64,000 nt of DNA from Volvariella volvacea V23. Lineage: Eukaryota; Basidiomycota; Agaricomycetes; Agaricales; Pluteaceae. Within the stretch, counting starts at the first letter, position 1, and every line of letters begins with the position of its first letter. This document shows, piece by piece, positions 1 through 11,513 of the stretch. Below the pieces are notes generated by a model. The model did no database searches and was not told the DNA's origin. It saw only the letters and a program-made list of their open reading frames with translations. A program made the position numbers and the translations under genes. The DNA is taken from NCBI GenBank assembly GCA_000349905.1, contig KB722748.1, forward strand, positions 216,897 through 280,896, read 5' to 3'.

Positions 1-296
1 CAGGGCCATCGTCAGATCAGCCACCCTCAGGCTCGGGCACGTCAACAGGGAATGGAGGGACAACACAGTTGGAGGTAGGGGGTGCTTCGATTACTCTGGA
101 CGAGCTGGGTCCTATGGTTGTGAACAGCGATGGGGTAAGTCTCTGTGGACCTGTTCTTCGTTCTGCGAGCATGGTATTGAATGACATCGATATCTCGGAC
201 GTGATCTAGACGCTATCGAGAATAGCAAACTGGGGGGAGATGACGGATATAGAGAAACGGAGGACATTAAGGGTCTTGGTCGCAAGGAACCAGTAG
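1..296 (+). CDS. C-terminal end of a conserved fungal protein (5' partial)
   Basis: The reading frame is open from base 3 to 134, then a GTAAGT...TAG intron (135-209) joins a last exon at 210-296 ending in TAG. The joined C-terminus runs from a Gly/Ser/Thr-rich stretch into LDELGPMVVNSDG and then TLSRIANW and KRRTLRVLVARNQ. The intron sits in phase 0 and the join is clean. The tail has the look of a conserved C-terminal motif (GP-x-VVN-x-DGT-x-SRI-x-NW ... R-x-LR-x-L-x-x-RNQ) that I recall from uncharacterised fungal proteins, but I cannot name the family. The N-terminal part lies before the window. It converges on the F-box gene whose stop is at 987. Confidence 0.7.
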
Positions 297-986
297 GTCG
301 CTTTCGTACGGATTTGCTGTTCCTGCCAATCATCTGATGATCGTACTTGTGTAGAATCCGACTACGGAACGAGGAGCAGAAACAAAATTCTAATCCTTCT
401 GCTCCTGATGCATCAGGAGAAAGATCGTCCGCGTTATCGTCATGATGCCTGCCCTTGGGTGTCGGCAGATGGTCTTTGAGGCACAATACACTATGGCATG
501 GTCGTCGTCGAACGGTTACATCGTAGTTGAAGCCCTGATTCATTACGGTCTACCTACCCGGGCAGCAGAGATCGACGTCAAGCTGCTGCACGATAAGAAC
601 TCGAAAATAGGGCATGTGCAGTAATACATATATTTTTCTTGGCGAATATCCCGGATTATAATAACATTGACGCCCTCCGGCAATCCGCTTGTTCCGCATT
701 TCGTAAACTTCCTGTTCCTTGAAAGTTAGAAGCAGTGACGGTCCCGAGTGCGGCGGAGAATGTTCCCAAGCCCGTTAGTAGAGAACTCCTCGCCAGATAT
801 GGATCGCGGCTTATATTAATAGAAGTAACATGGAAAGGAAAGAGAGGATTTGTCCACGCAGAGACTCGGGGAGCCGGTTACTTTCTCGCTATGAAGAGTG
901 ATGACACTTCCAATCATGTATTTGTCGATCCAACAATCATTCAAAGCGTCAATCATTGAAATTGCACGGAATGTCATTCCTATTCT
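297..986. other. Convergent intergenic stretch, no gene recognised
   Basis: About 690 bases lie between two 3' ends. Two short plus-strand open frames (442-624 and 735-959) and a minus-strand one (112-543) have no recognisable domain and no convincing splice partners. Parts are probably 3' untranslated sequence of the flanking genes. Confidence 0.4.
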
Positions 987-3145
987 TTAGTCCCTATTCC
1001 AAGGGGGAATTCTTTTGTACACTCTTTCTACCACGAAACCGACCTGTCCATTCCGAGTTACGTATGAGCCCTAAAAGCAGGCAGACATCAGAAGGGAATG
1101 AAAAAAGGAGCCGGTGCAGAAAATCCTCACCTGCCACATCATCCCTCCAACAACTAGTCTCCTAAGACGAGGAGCAGGACCGCTCTGAATGAGTTGTACT
1201 GCAAGTTCGTGTGATATCCTTCGTTCTATGGGTTTGGCGTTGCGAATGTTGAATCCGGCGGTGTGTAGGCTCTTCAACCCAGAGGCGTGTTGCTCAAAAA
1301 TGGCCTGTGGAGAAGTGTTATTGGATCCCGGCGATCGGCATAACCAAAAGAGGAAGAGCTAAGCCTGATTCAATGCGCACGGAAGTGGAGAAGCGCATCT
1401 AACTCGAGCCTTTTTGGTTCGTTCAACGCACATCCGCAGAGCAAACAACGCCAGCCAAAACGCCAGAAAAAATAATGGTAGGATGGGAAGCAGAAGCGCA
1501 TCTAAACTCACCAAGGCAGATCTTCCAGCCGATAGGTAAAATTCCTCGAGTACTACACACTCAATGAACAATGTCCTCAGCGCATCTACACCAATGAACG
1601 CCGAACGCATATCCAGAATCTTCAACGTCATTGGATGTTTGACGACAAGATGATTTATTAAACTGTCAAATGCGATGGATGAACCTGGTTCGTCTGCTTC
1701 CCCTCCCCCTTCTGTTTCTCCGCCACTGTCATTTGTGGTACCGTCGGGACCCTCTGGGCGGATGCGGATGCTGTTGCTAATGCGTATATGAAGTGAACGG
1801 TGGAGCGCGGGAGCGAATATCTCGTCGTCGTCGTCATCCAAGTCAGTGTGAGCATCACTATCGTCGCTGAAAAGGTAAAGTCGTTGGAGTGGCGAGGAAG
1901 AAATGCCAAGCCGTATCCATTTACATAGTTTGAGAACTTCGGAGCGGGATTGAGCTGGGGCATATTGAACCGTGAATGAATAGAGATTTTTGAGGTGAGG
2001 TCGAGATTTTGGCGTTTTGAGTTGCTTGATGTATGGGTGTCAGGTAAGGGTAGATGAATAGGCAGGTAAGTTAGATGGTCAGAAGGGGGCCGAGGTTCTT
2101 ACCAAATAATATCGGAGCTGGAGATGTTCTAGCTGTGGGAGTTGTGCCAAAAAGTTGAATACATCCTCGTCCGTTAGGGAATATGAGAGGCCTAGTGTAA
2201 GTGCTTGAACTTCCTGCAAGCAATTGTTCAACAGAAGGGAGTTTAGAACTCCGGGTGTGATTGATCCACAGTTATCCTAGAAGTACAATTATTGATAAAT
2301 GATGTAAATTTTCTGTATTCGCGATTTCGTAGAAGCACTGCCGGTGCATCGACGTTACCTTGAGGTGCAGCTCCTTCAATCCGTTCGACAATCTATCGAG
2401 CCAGCCCGGCAGAAGCTCCAAGAGTGCACGCGTCGGGCTGTGTACAGCCAGCTTCTTCAAACCGCTGATTTCTACAAGCAGTGGCGCTCGAATTTCATCT
2501 TGGCATGCTGGTCCAACAATCAGAGATTCCAATTGGTGATTCTGACCGGATTTGTCCTGGGCAGTACTAGAGTTGCCTTTCAGAGCCTTCAACGGCTCCG
2601 TGAAAAGATCGTCGGGGAAGGCTGACGGTCGGAAGGATACTCGGCGGAGATTAGAGAAGGACTGAATGGCGTTCAGAAGACTGGCAGGAAAAACGTTGAG
2701 CGGGGGTGGCCTGGTGGAGAGGTAACCTAATCCGACACGAAGTGAGATTTCGCCGTCGGGTCCGATGCTGGACGTGGATGATCAAGCGCACCAGCGATGT
2801 TGAGTGACAAGACATATTGAGCATATTTAGGTAGGCAGGCGGAAGCAAACAAGGACGGTTCCTTCAGAAGCAGGTCATCAGTGAAAGTAAATGCTAGCTA
2901 TGGCTTCGCGTTCGGGTCAAATATGGACGTACAGGGATAGCACCTCGGTCTCTTAAATTGAGAATTGCTTTGAAAGCCGGAGAATAGATTGCTTTGGCGT
3001 AGAGAACCTGCGAGGCAGCGCGATTGACAGCAGAATTGACGAGGGCGCAGTTGGCAAGCGTTGGGTAATCAGTCTTGACGAACTCCAAGATGTACACAAG
3101 CAGCTCATGAGAAAGACGGCTCGGAGGAGCAGTGTCCATGGGCAT
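987..3145 (-). CDS. F-box / leucine-rich-repeat protein
   Basis: The N-terminus reads PSRLSHELLVYILEFVKTDY and then LANCALVNSAVNRAA, a normal F-box that would bind Skp1 in an SCF ubiquitin ligase. The rest is irregular LRR sequence (VQALTLGLSYSLTDEDV, LAQLPQLEHLQLRYY, MTLKILDMRSAFIGVDALR), the likely substrate-binding part. Exons join cleanly: exon 1 3145-2933 ends in GAIP, a 65-nt intron joins LNIA to GYLSTRPPPLN, and later joins give LHLK/DNCGSITPGVL, LRYYL/QLKTPKSRPHLKN, GRSAL/AIFEQHASG and VGGMMWQ/GSYVTRNGQ. The end is PPWNRD-stop at 987-989. An acidic run (about six Asp) sits mid-protein near 1830. The apparent frame change near 2760 is an intron, not a lesion. Substrate unknown. A TCACGTGA octamer lies 61-68 bases upstream of the start. 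Confidence 0.8.
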
Positions 3146-3205
3146 CGTCGACGTGCAGTCCAGACTTGCCCTCCTCCGATCTGGTTCAGTCTAAGGCACT
3201 CTCAA

Positions 3206-3213
3206 TCACGTGA
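3206..3213. promoter_or_regulatory. TCACGTGA palindrome upstream of the F-box gene
   Basis: A perfect 8-bp palindrome containing the bHLH core CACGTG lies 61 bases 5' of the F-box start codon and 230 bases past the IF1 stop. Binding by a Cbf1- or Pho4-type factor is inference. Confidence 0.4.
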
Positions 3214-3443
3214 TACCAACAGAATCGACCATCGCACTCATTCTGGGCTCTCAAAAAGGAGACTTCATTGCGCAGATGTATACATCATCCTCAGTCTCGA
3301 GCAACCTAGTGCTCAGTAAACAAGTTTTGGCCTAAAAAATAGCCTAATTCCACAACGCCTCAATTCTACTGTGACCAAGAAGGTAAGCTCGGCGCAACGT
3401 CAGAGGACGGACCAGCGGCAATGCACTCTTCCTATTAGGACAT

Positions 3444-3933
3444 TTATTGCGTCTTGTTGTTCTTCTCCAACTCAGCGTGCTCCTTCTCAAGGGCATCCTG
3501 TAATTCGACGGTGAGAAACTTGATGCCTTAACCATGCTGGAGTGGACATACCAGTTCGGCCTTCTTTGCGTCAATCTAAATCGATCTGATAAGTAAGTAG
3601 CCCAAGAGAAGAATGGGTGATATACTAACCTGGGCCTTCAGTTTACGAAGGAGCTCTTGCTCGTGACGGTGAACGTATTCGTCTGTTGAATGCAACCAAT
3701 TTAGGGCACTCCAGCAGATAAGATTATCGATGTATTAACCTTCATGAGCCTTTTCCTTCTTGCTATATTATAGCCATACACAGTCAACCCAAGGGTCCAA
3801 GGAAATGATAAAGGACAACCCACCCGAACTCCCTAGAGCGTGCAACGCTGCCCTCAACTTGACTCGACTTGTATCGGGCAGGAACAACAGCCAAGCGGGG
3901 GACACGACGAGCAATAGTTCTTGCGGCGAGCAT
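3444..3933 (-). CDS. INH1: Mitochondrial F1-ATPase inhibitor (IF1)
   Basis: Five short exons give an 87-residue protein, the normal size for IF1. It blocks ATP hydrolysis by F1 when the proton gradient collapses. Residues 1-22 form an Arg-rich mitochondrial presequence (MLAARTIARRVPRL). The inhibitory core EGSVARSREFGKKEKAHEDE (residues 27-46) is followed by a helical YVHRHEQELLRKLKAQIDAK and a coiled-coil tail ending NNKTQ. The REFG/KKEKAHE join needs donor GTGGGT and acceptor ATATAG, and the protein then aligns with IF1 without a break. Stop 3444-3446. It is head-to-head with ATP synthase subunit h, the start codons being 196 bases apart. Confidence 0.95.
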
Positions 3934-4026
3934 GGTGTTCAAAAGCGTGTGTAAGTGACAGAAAGTGTTTGTTATGGATGTGTGTATAGAGCGTATTTAT
4001 GGCTAAACCCGGGTGCACCTACAGAA

Positions 4027-4069
4027 CCGTGACATACGTCACATTTACTCCCAGCTTGTCCTGTCACGG
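4027..4069. promoter_or_regulatory. Inverted repeat CCGTGAC...GTCACGG in the IF1/ATP14 bidirectional promoter
   Basis: CCGTGAC at 4027-4033 and its exact reverse complement GTCACGG at 4063-4069 lie between the divergent starts at 3933 and 4129. A second imperfect palindrome, TGACATACGTCA, overlaps the left arm, and GGTCACGTCG follows the right arm. The elements are seen directly; a role in coordinated expression is inferred. Confidence 0.45.
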
Positions 4070-4128
4070 TCACGTCGTTGTTTTTGCAAGTCCTTCGTTA
4101 AACCCTTTCCGTTTGCGTCCGTGGTACA

Positions 4129-4676
4129 ATGTCAACTCTCTTCAAGCAGGCTGCTCGCGTTGTACGTTCCCCACAGCCATTCTTGACGGCGAAGGACTTT
4201 TTCTGAATCATAGCATGTAGACCGTCAGCGCTTCGCGCTCGTTCTCTACCACCCCTCTTCGCCGAGGTGCGTATCTATCCATCCACCTATATTTTTTCAT
4301 CCTGAGGAATAGCACTGAACGCCATGTCTAGACTTGGTGCGGGACATCTATCTCCGAGAAATCAAGGCATACAAGCCTGCACCTGTTGTAAGCAACCCGG
4401 GCTCCTCCTGACTATTCCAAACCTCAACCCTCACTCCAGGCCAAGGATGCCCACGTCGGAGCAGTAAAAACCTTCAACCTCCCACCGGCACCCCAAACGC
4501 CCGCTCTCCCTGCCGACCTTGCTTCTGAACTCTCAGCTTACGACGCTGCTGAGCCAACGCTCGCCGATGCTCCCGCTCCCGCTGTTGATGCAGCAGCTGG
4601 TAGTGCAGCTGGTCCGGAGGAATTCTTGGCCTTCCTCGAGCAGGACTTGCCCAAGCCCGAACACCACCACCATTAG
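4129..4676 (+). CDS. ATP14: ATP synthase subunit h, mitochondrial
   Basis: Four exons give about 123 residues. Subunit h (Atp14, metazoan F6 counterpart) belongs to the peripheral stalk of the F1Fo ATP synthase in the inner mitochondrial membrane. The N-terminus MSTLFKQAARVTVSASRSFS is a presequence with a typical S-x-x-x-F-S-T-T cleavage region. The family block DLVRDIYLREIKAYKPAPV follows directly. The C-terminal half is Ala/Pro-rich and acidic and ends EQDLPKPEHHHH. Introns follow GT-AG at each join (ARV/TVSAS, RRD/LVRD, PAPV/AKDAH). The natural run of four His at the C-terminus is unusual. Divergent from IF1, which inhibits this same enzyme. Confidence 0.93.
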
Positions 4677-5241
4677 AGTCCTTGAGCGATGAAGTCGGGT
4701 ACAAGGATATTCTCGTGCACTTTGTTAAGTTAACCCCGGGTTATTGGACGGTAGTTCGAGTGGAGGGTGGCGCTTGCACTGTGTTGTCCTTCGATTCTGT
4801 AGACCGCGTTGATTCATCGGCCATGGTTTTATACATACCAATTCCTCTTCAAAATAGAAACTCGATCACGGATTGCGCCTCCATGAACCAACGGGAATGG
4901 AGTTTCAACATATCTATTGTGTGTTTGGTTTGAGTCAATAAGCTTCCCATAAGCTACATTAGAATTGCAGGCTGCTATTCAGTGTCGTATGTAAAAAGGG
5001 TGAAGAGGGTGAAAGAACCGTTAATCAAGAATAAGAAAGGATAAATACAAAGAGGTATGTTAAAAATGAGTAGGGTGTTGTAAGTATGGTCGTATCGTAG
5101 AGGATATTATAACTCTAGTAAGTGAAGAAAGCATGCAACACAGCAACACATGGGAGGATATGCGACGGGTAAAATGCGACGGAATCTAGCAGTGTGGAGT
5201 ATCTGGAGGAGGGTGCGAGGGTGGCGGAGTAGAGAACGAAT
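4677..5241. other. Convergent intergenic stretch
   Basis: This 565-base interval lies between the 3' ends of ATP14 and the mitochondrial RNA polymerase. It is AT-rich from about 4920 and holds no frame I can support as coding. Confidence 0.5.
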
Positions 5242-8200
5242 CTATGAGAAGAAGTATTGGGACTTCTTGATATTTTCGACCTGGAAGTTGCCCTTCTCGG
5301 GGAGTGGAGGGAGGATGTCGATTAGATTGATGAACTTGTCGTAGAGATCGACGACTGCTTTGTCATCTGCGGCTTTCTTCGCCTTTCTCTTTGCTTGGCG
5401 TCCGTCCTCGTCACCATCCTCCTCCTCTTCAGCTAGCTCCAATGCCTCCGCAGAGGGTGTTGCATCTGAGGAAGCTGATGCAGAGGTGGGCGATACACCA
5501 ACCGCAGACTGGGTGCCCTCCGAGGGTGACTTTTCGCCTTGGCTGTGCACATCGACAGTGGATTTCTCGGTCTCAGAGATAACCAAGATCTCTTTGATGG
5601 ATTGCAAGCTTTGGGCCTGTTCTGGTGTGCAAACGACCCTGGAGCCAGCTGCCTTGAGGTGGTTGATTAGCTTGCCAGATCCGGCTCGCAACGTGATAAG
5701 AGGGATCTTGTAGCCCTTGTATCGTTCCAGGAACTTGAAAGAGAAAATTAGTGTTATGAATTTGAGAAATAAAACTAATTGACAAACCTCTTCATGGAGT
5801 TTGCTCAACACGTCTGAGGAGTGGAGGGCAATGAAAGTGTCTCGAATGACCTCGGACATCTTGTCGATGCTGGACGCGTGTGTCCAGTACGAGTCGTGTA
5901 CAGAAGCGAAAGTCAATCCTTGAGTCTGATAGATAGGTCGTCAGGAATACATCGCAGGTAATGAAAAACAGAGAACGCACCTTGCATTCGAGTGCAGTCA
6001 ACATCATGTGTGTGGCATCCAAGCTGTGGATGAAGTTGGGTGGGAAAGCGGACGCTTGCTTCATCGAGTTTACTAACGGCCAACATGAGTCATATCCTGA
6101 TGGTGATATAATATCACTTACCTTCAGCTGGGGAGTTCGGGTCAGAGATGTAAACTGTCTGGACGTTGGTCATGATCTGCTTCCTCGAAGGCTTCCTGTA
6201 TGGTTGAACGATGGGCAGGCCAAGTGGAGTCGTCCAGACCACACTTGTCATTTGTTCCTTCTTTAACCTGTCCATCGGAAGGCTCTTCACCTTTGTCTTC
6301 CCGGTGGCAGGGTTCGAGACGGCGAGAACTTCAGGCAACCTCTCCTCCGGGATCGATTTCGCAATGAGCCGTGCACACAGGTTCAGCCAGGTTTGGATGG
6401 CTGAGGCACCACTGAATAGATCACCAATGCATTCAAGCACCCGCTTGGCCAGGTATGACGCTGCTGGCCAACATTCCTCTTCGGGGATATCTTTGCGATC
6501 CTTTAGCTGCCTCTCGATCTGATCTCGGGCGCCAACGAATGTTACTCCATAAACAGTAGTCATAACCTGATGTGTATTTCATTAGCGCTTATCCATGAAA
6601 CGTTGTGAAGGATAACATACTGTTTGCTTAACGACTTTTCGGGTGATCTTCCCCTGCAACATAATGGCGTATCTATCCCCTTTCTGCACGTCTTCCTCGA
6701 TTTTCTTCTCCACCATATTACCCACGTAGGTGTAAACGTCACTTGGTCGGTCTCCAGCGTGCAAGTTAACTTGCTTAGCACCTCGATCATCGCCACCGAG
6801 GGCAGCGTAGTGCTGCAAACCGTTGCATGTACCGTCCTGGTGAACGGGGAGTGAAGATAGATACTCAGTTGGAACAGGAGATGTCAATGCAGAGTGAAGC
6901 TCAAAGCAAGTCGCAAGGCATTGCCAGGGATCGTCTGCCTTTGTCCACCATCTTCGTCCCTGTGTTCGCGACAGTGGATAAGTATGCATATAGGCAAATA
7001 ACTCTAGACGAACGCACCCCCAAAGGATTAGTCGCGCTATCAAAGATATCATCCAACCGTTGTTCTACAAACTCCACTCGCTCGTCAAAGTTAGCTTTGT
7101 CGAAGCCGTACAAATTGGCAAGATGAATCTTAAGCCATCGTAGCCCACGTTCGCCTAAAGGCTTGGCTTCTGCGAACATCATGAGACCACGACTAAGGTC
7201 ATCACCGATGTGGTTAAGATGAGGTGGTATAGGATATGCACGTCCACGGAAATCTAAGTTGTGCGGTTGGTAAATAGTATCGCCCAAGAACTGCATTGAT
7301 GTTAGTTATAGTCACATCATGGAGACATCAGAAACCATACCGCTCGCGCAATCTCAATCTTATAGTTGACATTGCATCGTTCAGAGTGGTTGCTAGCCCT
7401 CCCTTGCAAGTATGCCTTTTGCCGTTGAAGATATATACTCCTGGCTTTCAAATCAGTGTCCCAGTTTTCTGGCTTCTCTGGTTCTGGCTGGTCGTAGGCT
7501 GCAGGTGGCATTTTGCCCATCCGCTCCCCAGAGTTCCATACTTCCAGAACGACATCGAATACACGCTTATTGATCTTCCAGGGCGTGGCAGAAAGAACAT
7601 CAAGACCAGCGTAGACCAGCTCGACGTTGCCGAGGTCGGAAGCTTGTTTAAGGTAGCTTTGTTGTTCGACAGAGTCCTTGAAGCGCATAGCGTAGGCTAT
7701 GAAATAGTCTCAACCTAGCGGTCAATAGAATTGTATCTAAAGACTCACTCTTGTTGTATAGGTAGCCGCCATTGTCATAGCTCACCCAGGGCTTGGGTTT
7801 CACGAGCATAGGAAGGTGTCGAGGGTGTAGAGTTTCCCTGAGGCCATCTTTCGCCATCCTTTCTGACACTACCGGGTTCAGTCTGATGACGCCTAGTTTC
7901 TGACCGCGTTGGTACTCATATGAATGGTAAAACGCGGGTTGCACCTCGGAACTACGATGGGTTCAGAAAAATGCTCAACCAATGAAAAGGCCAGGACCTA
8001 CACAGTTTCCCCGGTCTTCCTGTTGGTTGCGGTACGAGTGACCTCTGCGACATCCATCAAGCAATCTACCAGAATACCACCCACTTTTGACCGCACAATC
8101 TGAGTCCACGCTGATGTCCACGCCTCGTTGTCTGCACTGTGCTGTGCAGCAGCGGACCGCTGCTGGTGCAGGTTTCGGTAGCCCAAGGAGGAGAAGAAGC

Positions 8201-9764
8201 TATTCTCGCTGGATGTCTTTGCAGATGCTGGTATAGGGATATTGTGTTTCTTGCACATCTGTGCCTTGTATTCTATCTCGACGGCTTTCCCTACGGCTAC
8301 GAGCGCACGAGTGGTCTTCATGCCATCGTATAGACCGCCGGTGCCCTGCATTCGCATGATCTCTAGGATGGTAATCATTGAAAGACGCTCCGGGTTGACA
8401 AGGGATAGGTAGGGGCCGAGCATCCCATGAAGTTGCTTAGGTTGCTTTTTCTCCTCTGCCTCATTTATCGCTTTGATTTCTTGCTGAAGTCGAACTTTGA
8501 GTTTGTTGTGCCAGGTCCACATCCACTGCCGCAAATCTGCTTGCATCAGAGCGCTGCTAGCATCCAATCCCAGAGAAGCGAATTTATCAGCTTCGCGCTT
8601 CAACCGCTCAACCGCGACATCGTAGACAGATTCTTCTAACAACTTTTGACGAGCAGTCATATCGTCAGGAAGAACCCGACGTGCGAGCGAGATTTCTGTC
8701 AGATGACGACGAAGGTTGTCCAGGTTGAAGGGCACCTCGTAATCGCTCTCGCTCTCTTCTTCCTCCGCTGCATTTGGCTTCTGCGAATAGTTAGATATAG
8801 GCATGCACTGGTATTTATGGTTTACCTTGGCACGTAGGACAGGTCTAACTTCAGGAACACTGTCAAGGACATCCGGCACGAGCGAACCGATAGCCTCTGC
8901 TTGGCCCAATTCATGCACTATACGTGATAGATTGAGTTGTACAGCAGCTTTTGAGAGAATTTTGATAACGGCAGCGGCTTCCTCCGAAGATGTAAATGCG
9001 CGGTCGGATACAACATGAGAAACAGAAATTCCGCGTTCTACTATCTTGGAGAGAAGAGTCGCAGGTGGGACATCGAAATGGGTTTTCACTGGTGTAGCAG
9101 AGTCTGGGCCGAACCTGCAGGGAGACGGAACCCAAGGGAACAAGAATTAGCAATCGTTGATACGGACAGGATGCACGGATGTTGATTTGTTCTGTACGCA
9201 CCGATACCAGGCAAGCAAGATGGAAGCATACGTGCTTGCATTTGGCTTTATTTTGTCTTTCTCGCTCTCCAGGGTCTCGTACAAGTCCCAAGCGCAATCC
9301 AACCAAAAGTCTCGCTCGTCTTCGTTGGTGTTAGAGATGTTGATGTATGCTTCGATGAAGGCATTGTACATGCGCGTGTTCAAAACTGGGTTGCCAGGCT
9401 TCCGACGCAGCCTCTCAAAGATGGCTTGGGCGCGTCCTACATCATAGTTGTTGTGAAGACAGGCGTCCATGACGGCAAGCGAGTCTTGGGTGATGGAGTC
9501 AGTGTACCACAGGTCATTGGCCGCTGAAGACCTGTCAGTTGGCAACGGAGCGGGAAGGATTGTGTAAGGAATCTGTCGGCCAAGGAATGCCTGGAGGTCA
9601 TTTGTGGCAAAGGGGGGGAAGTTGTTGCGGGGAAGCTGGAGGGAAGCGAGGGCGGGGGATTTTGAGGGCCGTGATGGGGTGCTGAGAAGGCGGGCAGGAC
9701 GAGGAAGAGCTTGACGGGACGCCAGTAAAGTCGTCCTCAGCTGTTTCTTCGCTGCTGGGATCAT
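5242..9764 (-). CDS. RPO41: Mitochondrial DNA-directed RNA polymerase (T7-like)
   Basis: A multi-exon gene for a protein of roughly 1,300 residues that transcribes the mitochondrial genome. The chosen start (9762-9764) gives [20 protein letters not shown], an Arg-rich presequence; an upstream in-frame Met at 9857 gives no targeting sequence. A PPR-like region ([20 protein letters not shown]) precedes the polymerase domain. Single-subunit polymerase motifs are present: motif [20 protein letters not shown], motif [21 protein letters not shown], the [14 protein letters not shown] segment, and motif [10 protein letters not shown] with its catalytic Asp. The C-terminus ends KKSQYFFS. A low-complexity Ser/Ala/Glu segment with an acidic [19 protein letters not shown] run is inserted about 45-120 residues before the end. 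Stop 5242-5244. Confidence 0.95.
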
Positions 9765-9820
9765 GGCCGCAATTTTTGAAAACTCCTCAACAATCCCGGC
9801 CCCTTGCATTTTCTTCCCCA

Positions 9821-9828
9821 TCACGTGC
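9821..9828. promoter_or_regulatory. CACGTG element between RPO41 and the SDR gene
   Basis: TCACGTGC lies in the 117-base gap between the divergent start codons at 9764 and 9882, so both genes must share this promoter space. Function is inferred from position only. Confidence 0.35.
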
Positions 9829-9881
9829 TCACCCCAGGGCCGATCCATCACGCTCACACGACAATCCTTGCCCGATCAATC

Positions 9882-10873
9882 ATGGACCTCCAGCTGCAGG
9901 GCACCAACGTCCTGGTTACGGGGGCAAGTGGGGGCATTGGAGCCGCAGTCGCCAGGTTGTTCCTCGCACAGGGCGCCAATGTTGTTGCGCACTATAACAC
10001 CAACAGACCAGAGCACCACCCGTGCGTTCAGGCAGACCTCTCTGATGAGGGCCAGGTTGCTGCCATCTTTGCAGCACACAAAATTCAGGTCCTGATTGTC
10101 AACCACGGTGTCTGGCCAGAGACAGATGTACCCCTGAAGGACATGTCGTTGCAGCAGTGGAAATCTACAATGGACACCAATCTTACTTCCTCGTTTCTTG
10201 TAGTCCGTGAATATCTCAAAAATTTGGAATTTCAGTCCCCCGAGGAAAAGGCCAAAGCATCAATCGTTATCATCGGAAGCACCGCGGGCAAGTTTGGGGA
10301 AGCTGGACATGCTGACTACGCAGCATCGAAGAGCGGTTTGTGGATGCTCTGCTGTTCAAGGTCTGAACCATATTAATTTACTACGAACCAGCTCTGATGT
10401 ATGGGTTCACCATGACAATGAAGAGTGAGATTGTCAAGACGGCGCCAAAAGGTCGTGTAAACTGCGTTGCTCCCGGTTGGGTCAAGACGGTACGTACTGT
10501 CCAGTATTCAAAGACTTATCCCAATGGCTATTACATTAGCCGATGGCCGAGAATGCGCTGAAGGATCCTCAAGTCGTCTATCGTGCTCTCGCCACGTAAG
10601 GAGCTCCTTTGCACCCTCTTGAACGCGTTGCCTCAACGAGTTGGTTTGCAGCACACCTTTACGCAAGGTTGCTGTACCTCACGATATTGCAACACAAGTG
10701 GTCCTTCTTTCATCTAACGCAGTATCGGGCCACGTCTCCGGACAAGTACTGATGGTCGAAGGAGGCATGGAAGGTAATGCTGTCGTCTTCAACTTCTATA
10801 TCCAGCTAATCAAAATTGCAATGCTGTAGGACGGCTACTCAACTACCCAGAGGACATCAACTTGAGCCTGTAG
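9882..10873 (+). CDS. Short-chain dehydrogenase/reductase (FabG-like SDR)
   Basis: Exons joined at AASKS/ALMYG, WVKT/PMAEN, RALAT/TPLRK and GGMEG/RLLNY give about 260 residues, the classical SDR length. The Rossmann nucleotide motif TGASGGIGAAVARLF lies near residues 12-27, ADL (acidic after beta-3) near 52, NHG for the central strand, the catalytic Ser in IIGSTAG and the catalytic YxxxK in DYAASKS. The C-terminal SSNAVSGHVSGQVLMVEGG is typical of 3-oxoacyl-ACP-reductase-like SDRs. No signal peptide, so probably cytosolic. The substrate cannot be read from sequence. Divergent from RPO41 with only 117 bases between start codons. Confidence 0.9.
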
Positions 10874-11039
10874 TCGGCTAGGTGTGCATACTGATTGGAT
10901 CTTACGTTTGTGGGAAAATCAACCATTTGAATTTGATCTAGTCTCGGATTCAATGTACTTGCCCATAATTAAGCTGCTCTCTATGCGTGGTATGCTTCGA
11001 GGGTCTGTTTAAATAACTCCAGGCGATCAGATTTTAATC

Positions 11040-11513
11040 ACCTCTCATTCAGAACCCCAACCCTCAGCCAAGTCCGGAAACGACTGGACCGTACACGAGC
11101 TATGCATACCACCTCTCCGGCTCCAAACAAGATGTGAACCGTTTCGTTGGCCATCCCCAACTGTCCATGCCTCTTGTATATCATTTTAACCTCAATAATC
11201 TTGGCGTACCCACTGGAGAGACAATGAAATCCACTCAGCTCTTCTTCCGCTACCTAAGTGACGCCATGGTGGGTGCTACATTATGCTCATTAGATATTTC
11301 GCCAATTTGTTGCCACCAAGGAATTATTGTTGACCCTGATCTCGCTAGCAATTCAAGTGCATTCTGTATCATTAATTCCTTACGTACTAGACATACATGC
11401 ATGAGTCTTAAAGGTATCGCGGGAATGCCAACCATCCTCCATTGAGTCCTTCATATTACCTACACCGCAGTAAAGAATCTGAAGGGCCAAATCACGAGCT
11501 GAACTTGAATAAC
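11040..11513 (+). pseudogene. Possible coding relic of unknown family
   Basis: From about 11040 a frame reads PSPETTGPYTSYAYHLSGSK, then DVNRFVGHPQLSMPLVYHFN, and runs to FFRYLSDAM, where a GTGGGT donor (11269) can be joined to an acceptor near 11391. The continuation reads TYMHES, hits TAA, and then stays open as RYRGNANHPPLSPSYYLH and on. The composition is protein-like on both sides of the stop and no start codon fits. I do not recognise the family. It could be a decayed gene or chance open frame in the SDR/P450 convergent interval. Confidence 0.25.

Noticed and set aside
2700..2800. Apparent frameshift in the F-box gene
   Set aside because: A 65-nt GTGCGC...ATTAG intron joins LNIA to GYLSTRPPPLN in frame, so the gene is intact.
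9765..9857. Upstream Met at 9857 as the RPO41 start
   Set aside because: It would place an acidic, non-targeting segment before the presequence and lies almost at the SDR start.
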